Of a stretch of DNA of 5,240 nucleotides, positions 1 to 5,229 are shown piece after piece. Source of the DNA: Nitrospinae bacterium RIFCSPLOWO2_12_FULL_45_22 (GTDB lineage Bacteria > 2-12-FULL-45-22). Position 1 is the first letter of the stretch, and the number at the start of each line of letters is the position of its first letter. Below the pieces are notes generated by a model. It did not search any database. It was not told where the DNA came from and saw only the letters and a program-made list of their open reading frames with translations. The stretch lies in assembly GCA_001803565.1 (NCBI GenBank), contig MHDQ01000177.1, positions 1-5,240 of the forward strand. The letters are read 5' to 3'. Position numbers and translations under genes: made by a program.

Positions 1-120
1 CAGGCCGAGGATGTCAAAGATAATGTCGTCCAATGCCTTAGGGTCAGTAAAAGGGTTCGGTTTTTGCTTATGAATGGGACGATCGGGGTCGATGCCGAGT
101 TCGGCTTTAATTTGAAGCAT
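1..120 (-). CDS. Partial ORF: second copy of a DNA methyltransferase C-terminal tail (cut by window edge)
   Basis: Read on the minus strand from ATG at 118-120, this frame stays open to the window edge and gives 40 residues; the 3' end lies outside. It aligns without gaps to the tail encoded at about 905-790, with about 25 of 40 residues identical, including the shared cores ELGI, QKP, KALDDI and FDILGL. The first copy continues about 26 residues past FDILGL, so the missing end is probably similar. This motif is one I associate with the extreme C-terminus of Eco57I-like/class I N6-adenine DNA methyltransferases (family knowledge, not searched). The ATG overlaps the last 14 bases of the toxin gene, and no clear Shine-Dalgarno precedes it. 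The frame is open upstream to about 218 but shows no further likeness to the family. It is therefore either a detached tail or a short free-standing gene; I favour a remnant. Confidence 0.5.
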   Translation of the reverse strand, partial: MLQIKAELGIDPDRPIHKQKPNPFTDPKALDDIIFDILGL

Positions 121-460
121 TCTTTTGTTCAATAAGTTTGAGGAAAGAGCCTTTGATCTCTGAGAGAATATTCGGTTTAACCCGACCAAAAGTTTTAAGG
201 ACAATTGATTTATTCAGGGTGTAAATCTTATCAGCCCTGATCATACTCGCAACTTTTAAGAACCCTTCTTCTAAGTCATCACTTGTGAGGGTAATTGTAA
301 AATCACGGGGTTCAATATTTGAGGTAAGTGCAACAACTACTATATCTTCATTTGTTTCATTGTAGTTATTATTAGAAATCACGATGGCAGGGCGTTTTTT
401 CTGCGATGCTAAATCTGTAAAGGGAATAGGAATCAGAATAATATCTCGCTGTTTAGGCAT
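107..460 (-). CDS. MazF/PemK-family endoribonuclease toxin of a type II toxin-antitoxin pair
   Basis: The 117-residue product has the MazF/PemK fold signature: an N-terminal strand ending in DIILIPIPFTD, then KKRPAIVIS, then a strand ending VVVALTSN. In known MazF enzymes the Arg of the RP motif and the Thr/Ser of the second motif form the RNA-cleaving site; here they are R23 and T46 (numbered from the start chosen). Such toxins cut mRNA at short specific sequences and are neutralised by the upstream antitoxin. I choose ATG at 458-460 because it gives MPKQRD, the usual position before the first strand, and its ATG overlaps the antitoxin stop within ATGCCTAA, a typical coupled arrangement. An in-frame ATG at 476-478 would add six residues (MTLSGI) and has no Shine-Dalgarno. 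Length is normal for the family. The last bases overlap the next small frame. The toxin looks intact; its cleavage site cannot be read from sequence. Confidence 0.85.
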   Translation of the reverse strand: MPKQRDIILIPIPFTDLASQKKRPAIVISNNNYNETNEDIVVVALTSNIEPRDFTITLTSDDLEEGFLKVASMIRADKIYTLNKSIVLKTFGRVKPNILSEIKGSFLKLIEQKNASN

Positions 461-650
461 TATTCCAGATAGCGTCATCTATTGGGTTGTCCCAGAACTT
501 CAGGCTGCTTTCTGCCGCCTGCATTATTTCAAAAGATTCTTCTTCAGGAAATATGATTACTTCAACCCTTGAACCTTTTGGAAGCGGAATAGATGGCAAT
601 TCTATGGTCCCGTTTTCTTTTATTATTGAATGATATTTGAATGCATTCAT
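453..650 (-). CDS. Antitoxin partner of the MazF/PemK toxin (65 aa)
   Basis: A 65-residue acidic protein directly upstream of, and overlapping, the toxin. Residues 11-33 (KENGTIELPSIPLPKGSRVEV onwards) look like a small beta-type antitoxin domain of the DUF104/AF2212 or AbrB-like kind, which would dimerise and bind its own operator. The tail from about 43, MQAAESSLKFWDNPIDDAIW, is acidic and probably flexible; antitoxins of MazF-like toxins commonly block the active site with such a tail. I start at ATG 648-650, because a perfect AGGAGG lies 7 bases upstream (657-662). The frame is open further to 731, but that extension reads MRRQGVREKK and has no such site. The family assignment is from pattern and context only; pairing with the toxin is well supported by the ATGCCTAA overlap. 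Confidence 0.8.
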   Translation of the reverse strand: MNAFKYHSIIKENGTIELPSIPLPKGSRVEVIIFPEEESFEIMQAAESSLKFWDNPIDDAIWNNA

Positions 651-656
651 AATCTG

Positions 657-662
657 CCTCCT
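657..662 (-). promoter_or_regulatory. Strong Shine-Dalgarno for the antitoxin
   Basis: AGGAGG on the minus strand, 7 bases before ATG 648-650. It decides the antitoxin start in favour of the 65-residue form over the longer open frame reaching 731. The downstream toxin has only a weak TGGAA-like site, consistent with antitoxin made in excess over toxin by translational coupling. Confidence 0.85.
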
Positions 663-670
663 GTAAAAAT

Positions 671-700
671 ATTTTACCTCTTTCCACTTTATAATCACAA
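671..700 (-). promoter_or_regulatory. Candidate sigma-70/sigma-A promoter of the toxin-antitoxin operon
   Basis: On the minus strand TTGTGA (695-700, 4 of 6 consensus matches) and TAAAAT (671-676, 5 of 6) are separated by 18 bases, just downstream of the methyltransferase-tail stop at 709-711. Transcription would begin near 663-664, leaving a very short leader before AGGAGG. The region is AT-rich, so a chance match is possible. Confidence 0.35.
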
Positions 701-1030
701 TCTTTTTTTCACGCACTCCTTGCCTTCTCAAGCCGGTTCTTTACCAGCTCGCAGACAGCCCAGTAGACCTCGTTTCTTTCATCCTCGGTCAGGCCGAGGA
801 TGTCGAAGACGATATCGTCTAGGGCTTTACGGTCTGGAAGAGGGATTGGTTTCTGCTCACGGATGGGAAGGGTTGGATTGATGCCAAGTTCGGAGAAGAT
901 AGATTGGATTTCTCTGTCAATTTTTAGTTCCCTTTCTTTGGGACATAATACAAAATAGATACCTTTTACATCATAGACTGGAAGCTTTAAGACGCCCTCG
1001 CCCATTGCAGCAAACCCTTTCAATTCTCGA

Positions 1031-1040
1031 AAAAGACAAT
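1031..1040. repeat. Left target-site duplication of the MITE
   Basis: aaaagacaat abuts the left inverted repeat and recurs at 1150-1159 on the other side. Because the flanking 29-bp tandem unit also begins with aaagacaat, the exact duplication length (9 or 10) is ambiguous by one base. Confidence 0.7.
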
Positions 1041-1149
1041 CGGGGTATCCCCTTTATTGGACTAACCATAAGATATAGTAAAATATGGCATTGATAACCA
1101 CAATATATACGGAACATATATAGTTTAGTCCAGTTAAGGGGATACCCCT
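1041..1149. mobile_element. MITE-like non-autonomous element, about 109 bp, with 24-bp terminal inverted repeats
   Basis: The left end at 1042-1065 (GGGGTATCCCC, then TTTATTGGACTAA) and the reverse complement of 1125-1148 match at 22 of 24 positions. The tips are themselves near-palindromic (GGGG-TAT-CCCC). The element is flanked by aaaagacaat at 1031-1040 and again at 1150-1159, a 9-10 bp direct repeat that looks like a target-site duplication. The interior is AT-rich and has no open frame, so any movement would need a transposase supplied elsewhere. Duplications of 9-10 bp are typical of IS4/IS10-like transposases, but I cannot assign the family. It interrupts the methyltransferase remnant just after the codons for NSTLY. 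Confidence 0.8.
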
Positions 1150-1159
1150 AAAAGACAAT
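1150..1159. repeat. Right target-site duplication of the MITE
   Basis: Second copy of aaaagacaat, abutting the right inverted repeat. It overlaps the start of the first 29-bp tandem unit. Confidence 0.7.
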
Positions 1160-1208
1160 ATAGAGTGCTGTTTAATAATAAAGACAATATAGAGTGCTGT
1201 TTAATAAT
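1151..1208. repeat. Two perfect tandem copies of a 29-bp unit
   Basis: Positions 1151-1179 and 1180-1208 are identical (unit begins aaagacaatatagagtgctg). As 29 is not a multiple of three, the duplication shifts the methyltransferase frame and creates a TAA shortly after the first copy read on the minus strand. Only one copy is needed to restore the protein motif NSTLYCLF, so this is a local duplication inside former coding sequence. Confidence 0.85.
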
Positions 1209-1263
1209 ATCGAATAATATTTTGAATTCTCCCTACTGCGAAATGTAATGCCATATAAATTAA

Positions 1264-1284
1264 CGCCCTTCGGGCGAGCTTTTT
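1264..1284 (+). terminator. Weak candidate hairpin terminator
   Basis: cgccc-ttc-gggcg forms a 5-bp GC stem followed by agcttttt on the plus strand. No plus-strand gene precedes it in the window. On the minus strand the tail is only TTAATTT. It could end leftover transcription or be part of the adjacent repeat. Confidence 0.3.
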
Positions 1285-1285
1285 A

Positions 1286-1434
1286 GACAGGATTAACAGG
1301 ATTTACCAATTTTTCCCTTGAAAATACCTTTTGGTCCGGCTGGAAGCCTGACTATTTTTCATGTCCTTTGTGAGCCAATAGCTCATGAGTGCTTTTCCTC
1401 TGTATTTATCCTGTTCCATCTGGTAAATCCTGTC
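1286..1434. repeat. Inverted-repeat unit bounded by GACAGGATT...TTTACCA arms
   Basis: The left arm at 1286-1308 reads GACAGGATTAACAGGATTTACCA. The right arm at 1421-1434 is the reverse complement of GACAGGATTTACCA and continues to 1408 with another atcctgtt. The left arm thus equals the right arm plus a repeated aacaggatt. Inside lies a small TGAGC/GCTCA hairpin at 1371-1385. No credible open frame lies within. Motifs of the form acaggatttacaggatt are common intergenic repeats in many environmental bacterial genomes (recollection). Together with 1435-1554, where I see nothing else, this fills the space between the methyltransferase remnant and the permease stop. It may be a small non-autonomous repeat element. 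Confidence 0.5.
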
Positions 1435-1554
1435 AAAAAAGGAAATTGGTATGCGATCTACCTTCTTGGGATTGATACCCTGAAAAACCGCATTATTAAA
1501 ATGAAAATTCCTATGCTATCAAGGTACACGGTTGGTGCTATATTCTATTATTGC

Positions 1555-2508
1555 CTAGGTTTTTTTCTTGATCTGGTCAATGAGGACGGCGGCAAGGATG
1601 ACGATGCCTATAATGACCTTCTGGAGGAAAGAGCTGACCCCTACCAGGTTTAAGCCATTGTATAGGACCTGGATAATCATGGCGCCAATGAAGGTACCCA
1701 GCATGCTCCCCCTCCCCCCCATAAGAGTGGTGCCGCCAATAACCACCGCGGCTATGGCATCGAGTTCATAGAGCACACCGACTTTTGGGTCCCCCACACC
1801 CATCTTTGAGGCCAGAATAATACCGCTGAGCGCTGTCAGGCCGCCACAAAGGATATAGACCAGTAACTTCACCCGCCGGACATCAATGCCAGATAAGCGA
1901 GCCGCCTCCTCATTCCCACCAATAGCATAGGTGTAGCGGCCCAGACGGGACTGGTGTAAGACCACGCCGCCTATCACATAAACGACAACCATTACTATCA
2001 CCGGCGCCGGTATACCGAGAATATGACCCTTGCCAATAGCGCCGAAGGCCCCGGGAAGTCCTGAGATGGTAGATTGAATTTTGAGACCGTGGCCGAAGAT
2101 AGGTGGCGATAGTGAGGCCAGGCCACGGCATATGGTCATCATAGCCAGGGTAGCGATAAACGGAGCTACATTGAAGCGGCTGATCATCAGCCCACTGAAT
2201 AGGCCAGCACAGAGCCCCACGGCCAGGCCGGCCAATAACGCCAACGGCAGCCGCAACCAGAGTGGGGTAATATCTAGTGTCAGCACCCCTGCGGTAATAA
2301 TCCCCACCAGGGCAAATACAGAACCAACTGATAAGTCAATCCCAGCAGAAATAATGACAAAGGTCATGCCAACAGCAATGATGGCAATGAAGGTTGCCTG
2401 GTTAGTGACATTGAGAAGGTTGTCAGCGGTAAAGAAATTTTCTGAAAGGAGGGAAAAGATAATAATTTCAAGGGCTAGTGCCAGAATAATACCGTATTTT
2501 TCAAACAA
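1555..2508 (-). CDS. ABC sugar importer permease, RbsC (CUT2) family
   Basis: The product of 317 residues is highly hydrophobic, with roughly eight to ten membrane segments, and forms the channel of a ribose/xylose/galactose-type importer as a dimer. Family marks are FFTADNLLNV (25-34), GIDLSVGS (56-63), the cytoplasmic segment GGNEEAARLSGID (197-209), and IGGTTLMGGRGS (257-268), the EAA-like coupling region that contacts the ATPase. Length matches the family (about 310-330). The start is TTG at 2506-2508, but the clear GGAGGGG (2524-2530) lies 15 bases away. An in-frame CTG at 2515-2517, 6 bases from that site and overlapping the ATPase TGA as CTGA, would add MKI and may be the true start. 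The gene ends with TAG at 1555-1557, with no evident terminator. Substrate is not readable from the permease. Confidence 0.93.
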   Translation of the reverse strand: MFEKYGIILALALEIIIFSLLSENFFTADNLLNVTNQATFIAIIAVGMTFVIISAGIDLSVGSVFALVGIITAGVLTLDITPLWLRLPLALLAGLAVGLCAGLFSGLMISRFNVAPFIATLAMMTICRGLASLSPPIFGHGLKIQSTISGLPGAFGAIGKGHILGIPAPVIVMVVVYVIGGVVLHQSRLGRYTYAIGGNEEAARLSGIDVRRVKLLVYILCGGLTALSGIILASKMGVGDPKVGVLYELDAIAAVVIGGTTLMGGRGSMLGTFIGAMIIQVLYNGLNLVGVSSFLQKVIIGIVILAAVLIDQIKKKT

Positions 2509-2513
2509 TATTT

Positions 2514-4007
2514 TCAGTTCAAACCCCTCCCGGCCGCGTAATACATGATCTGTTCCTGGGTGGCCTCATCATGGGACAGCTCGCCAGCAAGACGGCCACG
2601 GCTCATCACCAATATCCTATCACACATCCCCAGTATTTCCGGCAGTTCTGAGGATATCATGATAATGCCAATACCCTGGTCCACTAGCCCATTGAGCAGG
2701 TGATAAATTTCTATCTTGCCCCCAATATCAATACCCCTGGTAGGTTCATCGAGGATAAGGAGCCTACAACGGGTGAACAACCACTTTGCTAGCGCTACTT
2801 TTTGCTGCGTACCGCCGCTTAAATTTTTGATGAGTTGTTCGGTTGACGGGGTCTTGATTTTTAGGTAGTCAATATATTTCCTTGCCTCGGACCGCTCCTG
2901 CACGAGATTGATTATTCCCAGGCGGGTCAACTGATATAGGTCAGCCAGACTGATATTCTCCCGCACCTTCATTCCCAGGAGTAGGCCCTGCCGCTTTCTA
3001 TCTTCGGGAACCAGGCCAATCCCTAGCCGGATAGCCTCTGCCGGTGATCGGATGGTTACCCTTTTCCCGTTAAAAATAATCTCCCCCCGCTCCCGGGGCA
3101 AGTCGCCAAAAATGGCCCGGGCCAGTTCTGTCTTCCCAGCACCAACCAGGCCAGTTAGACCGAGAATTTCATTACGGTAAAGGGTAAAGCTGATATCAGT
3201 AAGCTTTGTTCCCGAAGTCAGGTTTTGGACAATCAGGACAGTCGGGCCTTTTTCCCGGCACTGGTAGGGATATTCCTCAGTAAGCTCTCTGCCAACCATC
3301 TCCCTGATGAGGATGTGGCGGTTGATTTGACTGATCAGATGGCTCCCGATCCTCTGAGCATCCCGCAGGACAGTTACCCGGTCAGCGATCCTGAAGACCT
3401 CCTCAAGGCGATGGGAAATATAAACGATGCCTAGCCCCTGCCCCTTCAACCGCCGGATAAGGGTAAATAGATTTTCCAGCTCAAATTGGGTCAGGGTGGC
3501 TGAGGGCTCATCCATAATAAGGATTCGGGATCGGAGGGAAAGGGCCCTGGCAATCGCTATCATCTGCTGCTGTGCCACGCTGAGGTTTTCAATGGCATCT
3601 GTTACTTCAAGCTCGATCCTAAGCTGCTCTAGCAAATACCTGGCACGAGCCCGCATGGTTTTCCAGTCAACAAGTTTAAAAAGCCCTTTCACCGGGGGCC
3701 GGCCCAGAAAGATATTTTCTGCCACGCTCAGGTAAGGGATCAGGTTAAACTCCTGAAAGATCATGCTGATGCCCAACTCCTGGGCTTTCAGCGGGGAAGG
3801 GATTTCAACTCGGGTTCCCTCTAAAAAGATTTCCCCTTCATCTCTCGTTTCTGCCCCCGCCAATATTCTCATCAGGGTAGACTTTCCCGCGCCATTTTCA
3901 CCGACGAGGGCATGGACTTCTCCTTTAGCCAGATCGAAATCCACTCCAGCGAGAGCCTTAACGCCCGGATAGGTTTTAGAAATGTTTTTTAGCGAAAGAA
4001 GCATCAT
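2514..4007 (-). CDS. ABC sugar importer ATP-binding protein, RbsA/MglA (CUT2) family with two nucleotide-binding domains
   Basis: This 497-residue cytoplasmic ATPase powers the permease encoded just downstream. The N-terminal domain has Walker A GENGAGKST (36-44), Q-loop Q85, the degenerate signature LSVAQQQ (142-148), Walker B ILIMDEP (162-168) and H-loop H199. The C-terminal domain has the shortened Walker A GLVGAGKT (286-293), the family motif VPEDRK (333-338), signature LSGGTQQK (396-403), Walker B LLILDEP (416-422), and SSELPE where the catalytic histidine would be. That asymmetry, with one consensus ATP site and one degenerate one, is normal for RbsA/MglA, so nothing essential is missing. 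Length matches the family (about 495-510). Two tandem ATG codons (4002-4007) open the frame, and I see no good Shine-Dalgarno before them. The TGA at 2514-2516 sits within a few bases of the permease start, indicating coupled translation. Confidence 0.96.
   Translation of the reverse strand: MMLLSLKNISKTYPGVKALAGVDFDLAKGEVHALVGENGAGKSTLMRILAGAETRDEGEIFLEGTRVEIPSPLKAQELGISMIFQEFNLIPYLSVAENIFLGRPPVKGLFKLVDWKTMRARARYLLEQLRIELEVTDAIENLSVAQQQMIAIARALSLRSRILIMDEPSATLTQFELENLFTLIRRLKGQGLGIVYISHRLEEVFRIADRVTVLRDAQRIGSHLISQINRHILIREMVGRELTEEYPYQCREKGPTVLIVQNLTSGTKLTDISFTLYRNEILGLTGLVGAGKTELARAIFGDLPRERGEIIFNGKRVTIRSPAEAIRLGIGLVPEDRKRQGLLLGMKVRENISLADLYQLTRLGIINLVQERSEARKYIDYLKIKTPSTEQLIKNLSGGTQQKVALAKWLFTRCRLLILDEPTRGIDIGGKIEIYHLLNGLVDQGIGIIMISSELPEILGMCDRILVMSRGRLAGELSHDEATQEQIMYYAAGRGLN
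2524..2530 (-). promoter_or_regulatory. Shine-Dalgarno for the permease, inside the ATPase 3' end
   Basis: GGAGGGG on the minus strand lies in the last codons of the ATPase gene. It is 6 bases before CTG 2515-2517 and 15 before TTG 2506-2508. The spacing favours the CTG, which shares bases with the ATPase stop. Confidence 0.6.
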
Positions 4008-4014
4008 TAAAGTA

Positions 4015-4079
4015 GAATTCAGAATCCAGTAGTCAGGAGTCAGAATAAAAACTGGTTCATCATTCCAACTCCTGAATTC
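4015..4079. repeat. GAATTC-bounded imperfect inverted repeat
   Basis: GAATTCAG at 4015-4022 is the reverse complement of CTGAATTC at 4072-4079, and CCAGT (4026-4030) pairs with ACTGG (4051-4055). TCAGGAGT (4033-4040) alternatively pairs with ACTCCTGA (4068-4075). It lies immediately upstream of the ATPase start, inside the importer operon. Repeats built from attcagaatccag/tcaggagtcagaat are common in intergenic DNA of some anaerobes (recollection); function is unknown. Confidence 0.5.
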
Positions 4080-4082
4080 ATA

Positions 4083-4098
4083 TGTAATCCGGATTACA
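4083..4098. promoter_or_regulatory. Perfect 16-bp palindrome, possible operator
   Basis: TGTAATCC followed by GGATTACA is a perfect inverted repeat with a central CG, 75 bases upstream of the ATPase start. Sugar importers are often controlled by LacI/GalR-family repressors, whose operators are palindromes with a central CG, so an operator is plausible. No regulator gene is in the window and no second copy is seen, so this is inference. Confidence 0.4.
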
Positions 4099-4125
4099 AA
4101 TTCCTATGAAGGTTGTACATCGAAA

Positions 4126-4280
4126 GTAACCGTTCACCCGCTTAATCTTTCTCTGCCACTAAGGCACAAACCGTGAAGAGTGAGGAGTGAGCAGTAAGGA
4201 GTTATCAGCTCTCGGCTCACTCTTTACTCCTCACTGATTACGGTTTTAGTGACTTAGTGCCTTGGTGGCTGAACGATTAC
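4126..4280. repeat. Large imperfect hairpin between the binding-protein and ATPase genes
   Basis: Matching arm blocks in order are gtaaccgttca (4126-4136) with tgaacgattac (4270-4280); gccactaaggcac (4155-4167) with gtgccttggtggc (4257-4269); aaaccgt (4168-4174) with acggttt (4240-4246); and gtgaggagt (4180-4188) with actcctcac (4226-4234). Blocks are separated by unpaired insertions. Transcribed from the minus strand, it begins 8 bases after the binding-protein stop and would fold into a long stem-loop at that gene's 3' end. It could stabilise the binding-protein message or partially block readthrough, as REP sequences do between malE and malF in Escherichia coli. The arm motifs resemble the aaggcac/ttggtggc repeats dispersed in some anaerobe genomes (recollection). 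Confidence 0.7.
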
Positions 4281-4288
4281 CAACAAGA

Positions 4289-5218
4289 TTATTTTGCGGC
4301 TTGAAGGGAGACCTGATCAACAATCCCTACTTTAATGGGAATGAGCTTCGGCACTTCTTTCCCTACCAGATAATCGGCGATGGTATTAATGGTGGTTTGG
4401 CCAATGATCTTCGGGTATTGAATAATGTCGGCCTTTAGGGCACTACCACGCAGGATGGCCTGCCGGCCTTCGGGGGTAGCATCGTAGCCGACAATAAAAA
4501 TATCTTTCCCACCAGCGGCTTCGATAGCCGAAAGAGCCCCTAAGGCAGAGTCATCATTGATGCCGAAAACGGCATTAACCTCCGGGTGCGACTGGAGGAT
4601 GTCTTCCATTACTTTCATGGCCTTGTCCCGCACACCCTCGCCGTTCAGTTTGGCAACGGTCTCTATTTCCGGGAATTTTGCTAGATAATCCTCAAACCCC
4701 TTTACCCGGTCAATGACCGATTGCACGGCTGGTTGGTCAATAATAGCTATTTTCCCTTTGCTCCCCAGCCGTTGCACCATATATTTTGCCGCCTCGCGGC
4801 CCCCGGCGATATTATCAGAGGCAATGTGGGAAACGACACTACCACCTGCCGCTGCGATATCTGCGGTAAAGACAGGAATACCTTTAGTATTGGCCTGTTC
4901 AATAGCAGCAACAATCCCCCTGGTATCAGTAGGGCAGACGACGATGGCATTTACTTTTTGGATGATGAAATCCTCGATCTGGGCTACCTGTTTGGCCAGG
5001 TCCCATTCTGCGGCAGAGATATTTAGTTTAAAATGATGGCTGGCGGCAGCCTCGGTCAGTCCTTCCTCCAGGTCGCGGTAGAAGGCGTGGCCGCGGGTGA
5101 GCAGAGTAACACCAATAACGGCCTTAGCTTGCGCCTTTTCACGGTAGCAACCTGGAAGTTGGAGGAGCAAAGCGCCTGCAAGGTAGACAAGTAAAGCCCC
5201 TAAGAATATTTTCTTCAT
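4289..5218 (-). CDS. Sugar-binding lipoprotein of an RbsB-type (CUT2) ABC importer
   Basis: The 309-residue product starts with a lipoprotein signal peptide: MKK, a hydrophobic run, and lipobox LPGC with the acylated Cys at 24. The mature protein is a type 1 periplasmic-binding fold (Peripla_BP_4, ribose-binding like), held outside the membrane to capture sugar for the permease. Segments aligning with ribose-contact regions of E. coli RbsB are HAFYRDLEEG (44-53), FTADI with D120, DRVKGF with R171, INDDSALGAL with N221, VGYDATPEG with D246 and IIQYP with Q267. Most contacts are kept, but the Asn before the aromatic pair is His44, and the Arg after D120 is Ile121. A sugar is likely; ribose itself is not certain. 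Length is normal. The ATG at 5216-5218 gives the correct signal peptide but lacks a Shine-Dalgarno. It is the first gene of the importer operon in this window. Confidence 0.95.
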   Translation of the reverse strand: MKKIFLGALLVYLAGALLLQLPGCYREKAQAKAVIGVTLLTRGHAFYRDLEEGLTEAAASHHFKLNISAAEWDLAKQVAQIEDFIIQKVNAIVVCPTDTRGIVAAIEQANTKGIPVFTADIAAAGGSVVSHIASDNIAGGREAAKYMVQRLGSKGKIAIIDQPAVQSVIDRVKGFEDYLAKFPEIETVAKLNGEGVRDKAMKVMEDILQSHPEVNAVFGINDDSALGALSAIEAAGGKDIFIVGYDATPEGRQAILRGSALKADIIQYPKIIGQTTINTIADYLVGKEVPKLIPIKVGIVDQVSLQAAK

Positions 5219-5223
5219 AGTAA

Positions 5224-5229
5224 ATTATA
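5224..5229 (-). promoter_or_regulatory. Candidate -10 element just before the binding-protein start
   Basis: A perfect TATAAT on the minus strand ends 5 bases before ATG 5216-5218. Transcription from it would begin at or beside the ATG, giving a leaderless message, which would suit the absence of a Shine-Dalgarno. The -35 region is beyond the window edge, and the sequence is AT-rich, so chance is possible. Confidence 0.3.

Larger units (their letters stand above)
709..1261 (-). pseudogene. C-terminal remnant of an Eco57I/class I N6-adenine DNA methyltransferase, interrupted by a MITE and a 29-bp duplication
   Basis: The intact 3' part (about 1023 to 709) reads GEGVLKLPVYDVKG near its start and KALDDIVFDILGLTEDERNE, then VCELVKNRLEKARSA, at its end, ending with TGA at 709-711. 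In restriction-associated N6-adenine methyltransferases these features follow the target-recognition region. Upstream, beyond the inserted element, the frame continues as NLYGITFRSRENSKYY and ILLNSTLYC; LNSTL(F/Y) is the expected preceding motif. Deleting the MITE, one 9-10 bp target copy and one 29-bp repeat joins the parts in frame as NSTLYCLFRELKGFAAMGEG. An in-frame TAA at 1283-1285 lies before the first recognisable residue, so the catalytic domain with its NPPY motif is absent. The remaining open frame could start at TTG 1021-1023 or ATG 1003-1005 (104 or 98 residues), but a functional product seems unlikely. The family assignment is from memory of motifs and was not searched. Confidence 0.7.

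Noticed and set aside
461-478. Upstream ATG at 476-478 as toxin start
   Set aside because: It would lengthen the overlap with the antitoxin, lacks a Shine-Dalgarno and adds residues not typical of the MazF N-terminus; kept only as an alternative.
651-731. Longer N-terminus for the antitoxin, starting at 731
   Set aside because: The extension overlaps the end of the methyltransferase remnant, is basic and unlike antitoxins, and the AGGAGG before ATG 650 fixes the shorter start.
1151-1208. Possible start of a CRISPR array (29-bp repeats)
   Set aside because: The two copies are directly adjacent with no spacer, and the unit is former coding sequence of the methyltransferase.
1318-1653. Plus-strand open frame of 111 codons
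   Set aside because: Its 3' third is antisense to the permease and its 5' part runs through an inverted-repeat unit; no recognisable protein pattern and no Shine-Dalgarno.
2081-2548. Plus-strand open frame of 155 codons
   Set aside because: Entirely antisense to the well-supported permease; composition is typical of a shadow frame.
4713-5036. Two plus-strand open frames of about 100 codons
   Set aside because: Both are antisense to the binding-protein gene and mirror its codon structure; no independent support.
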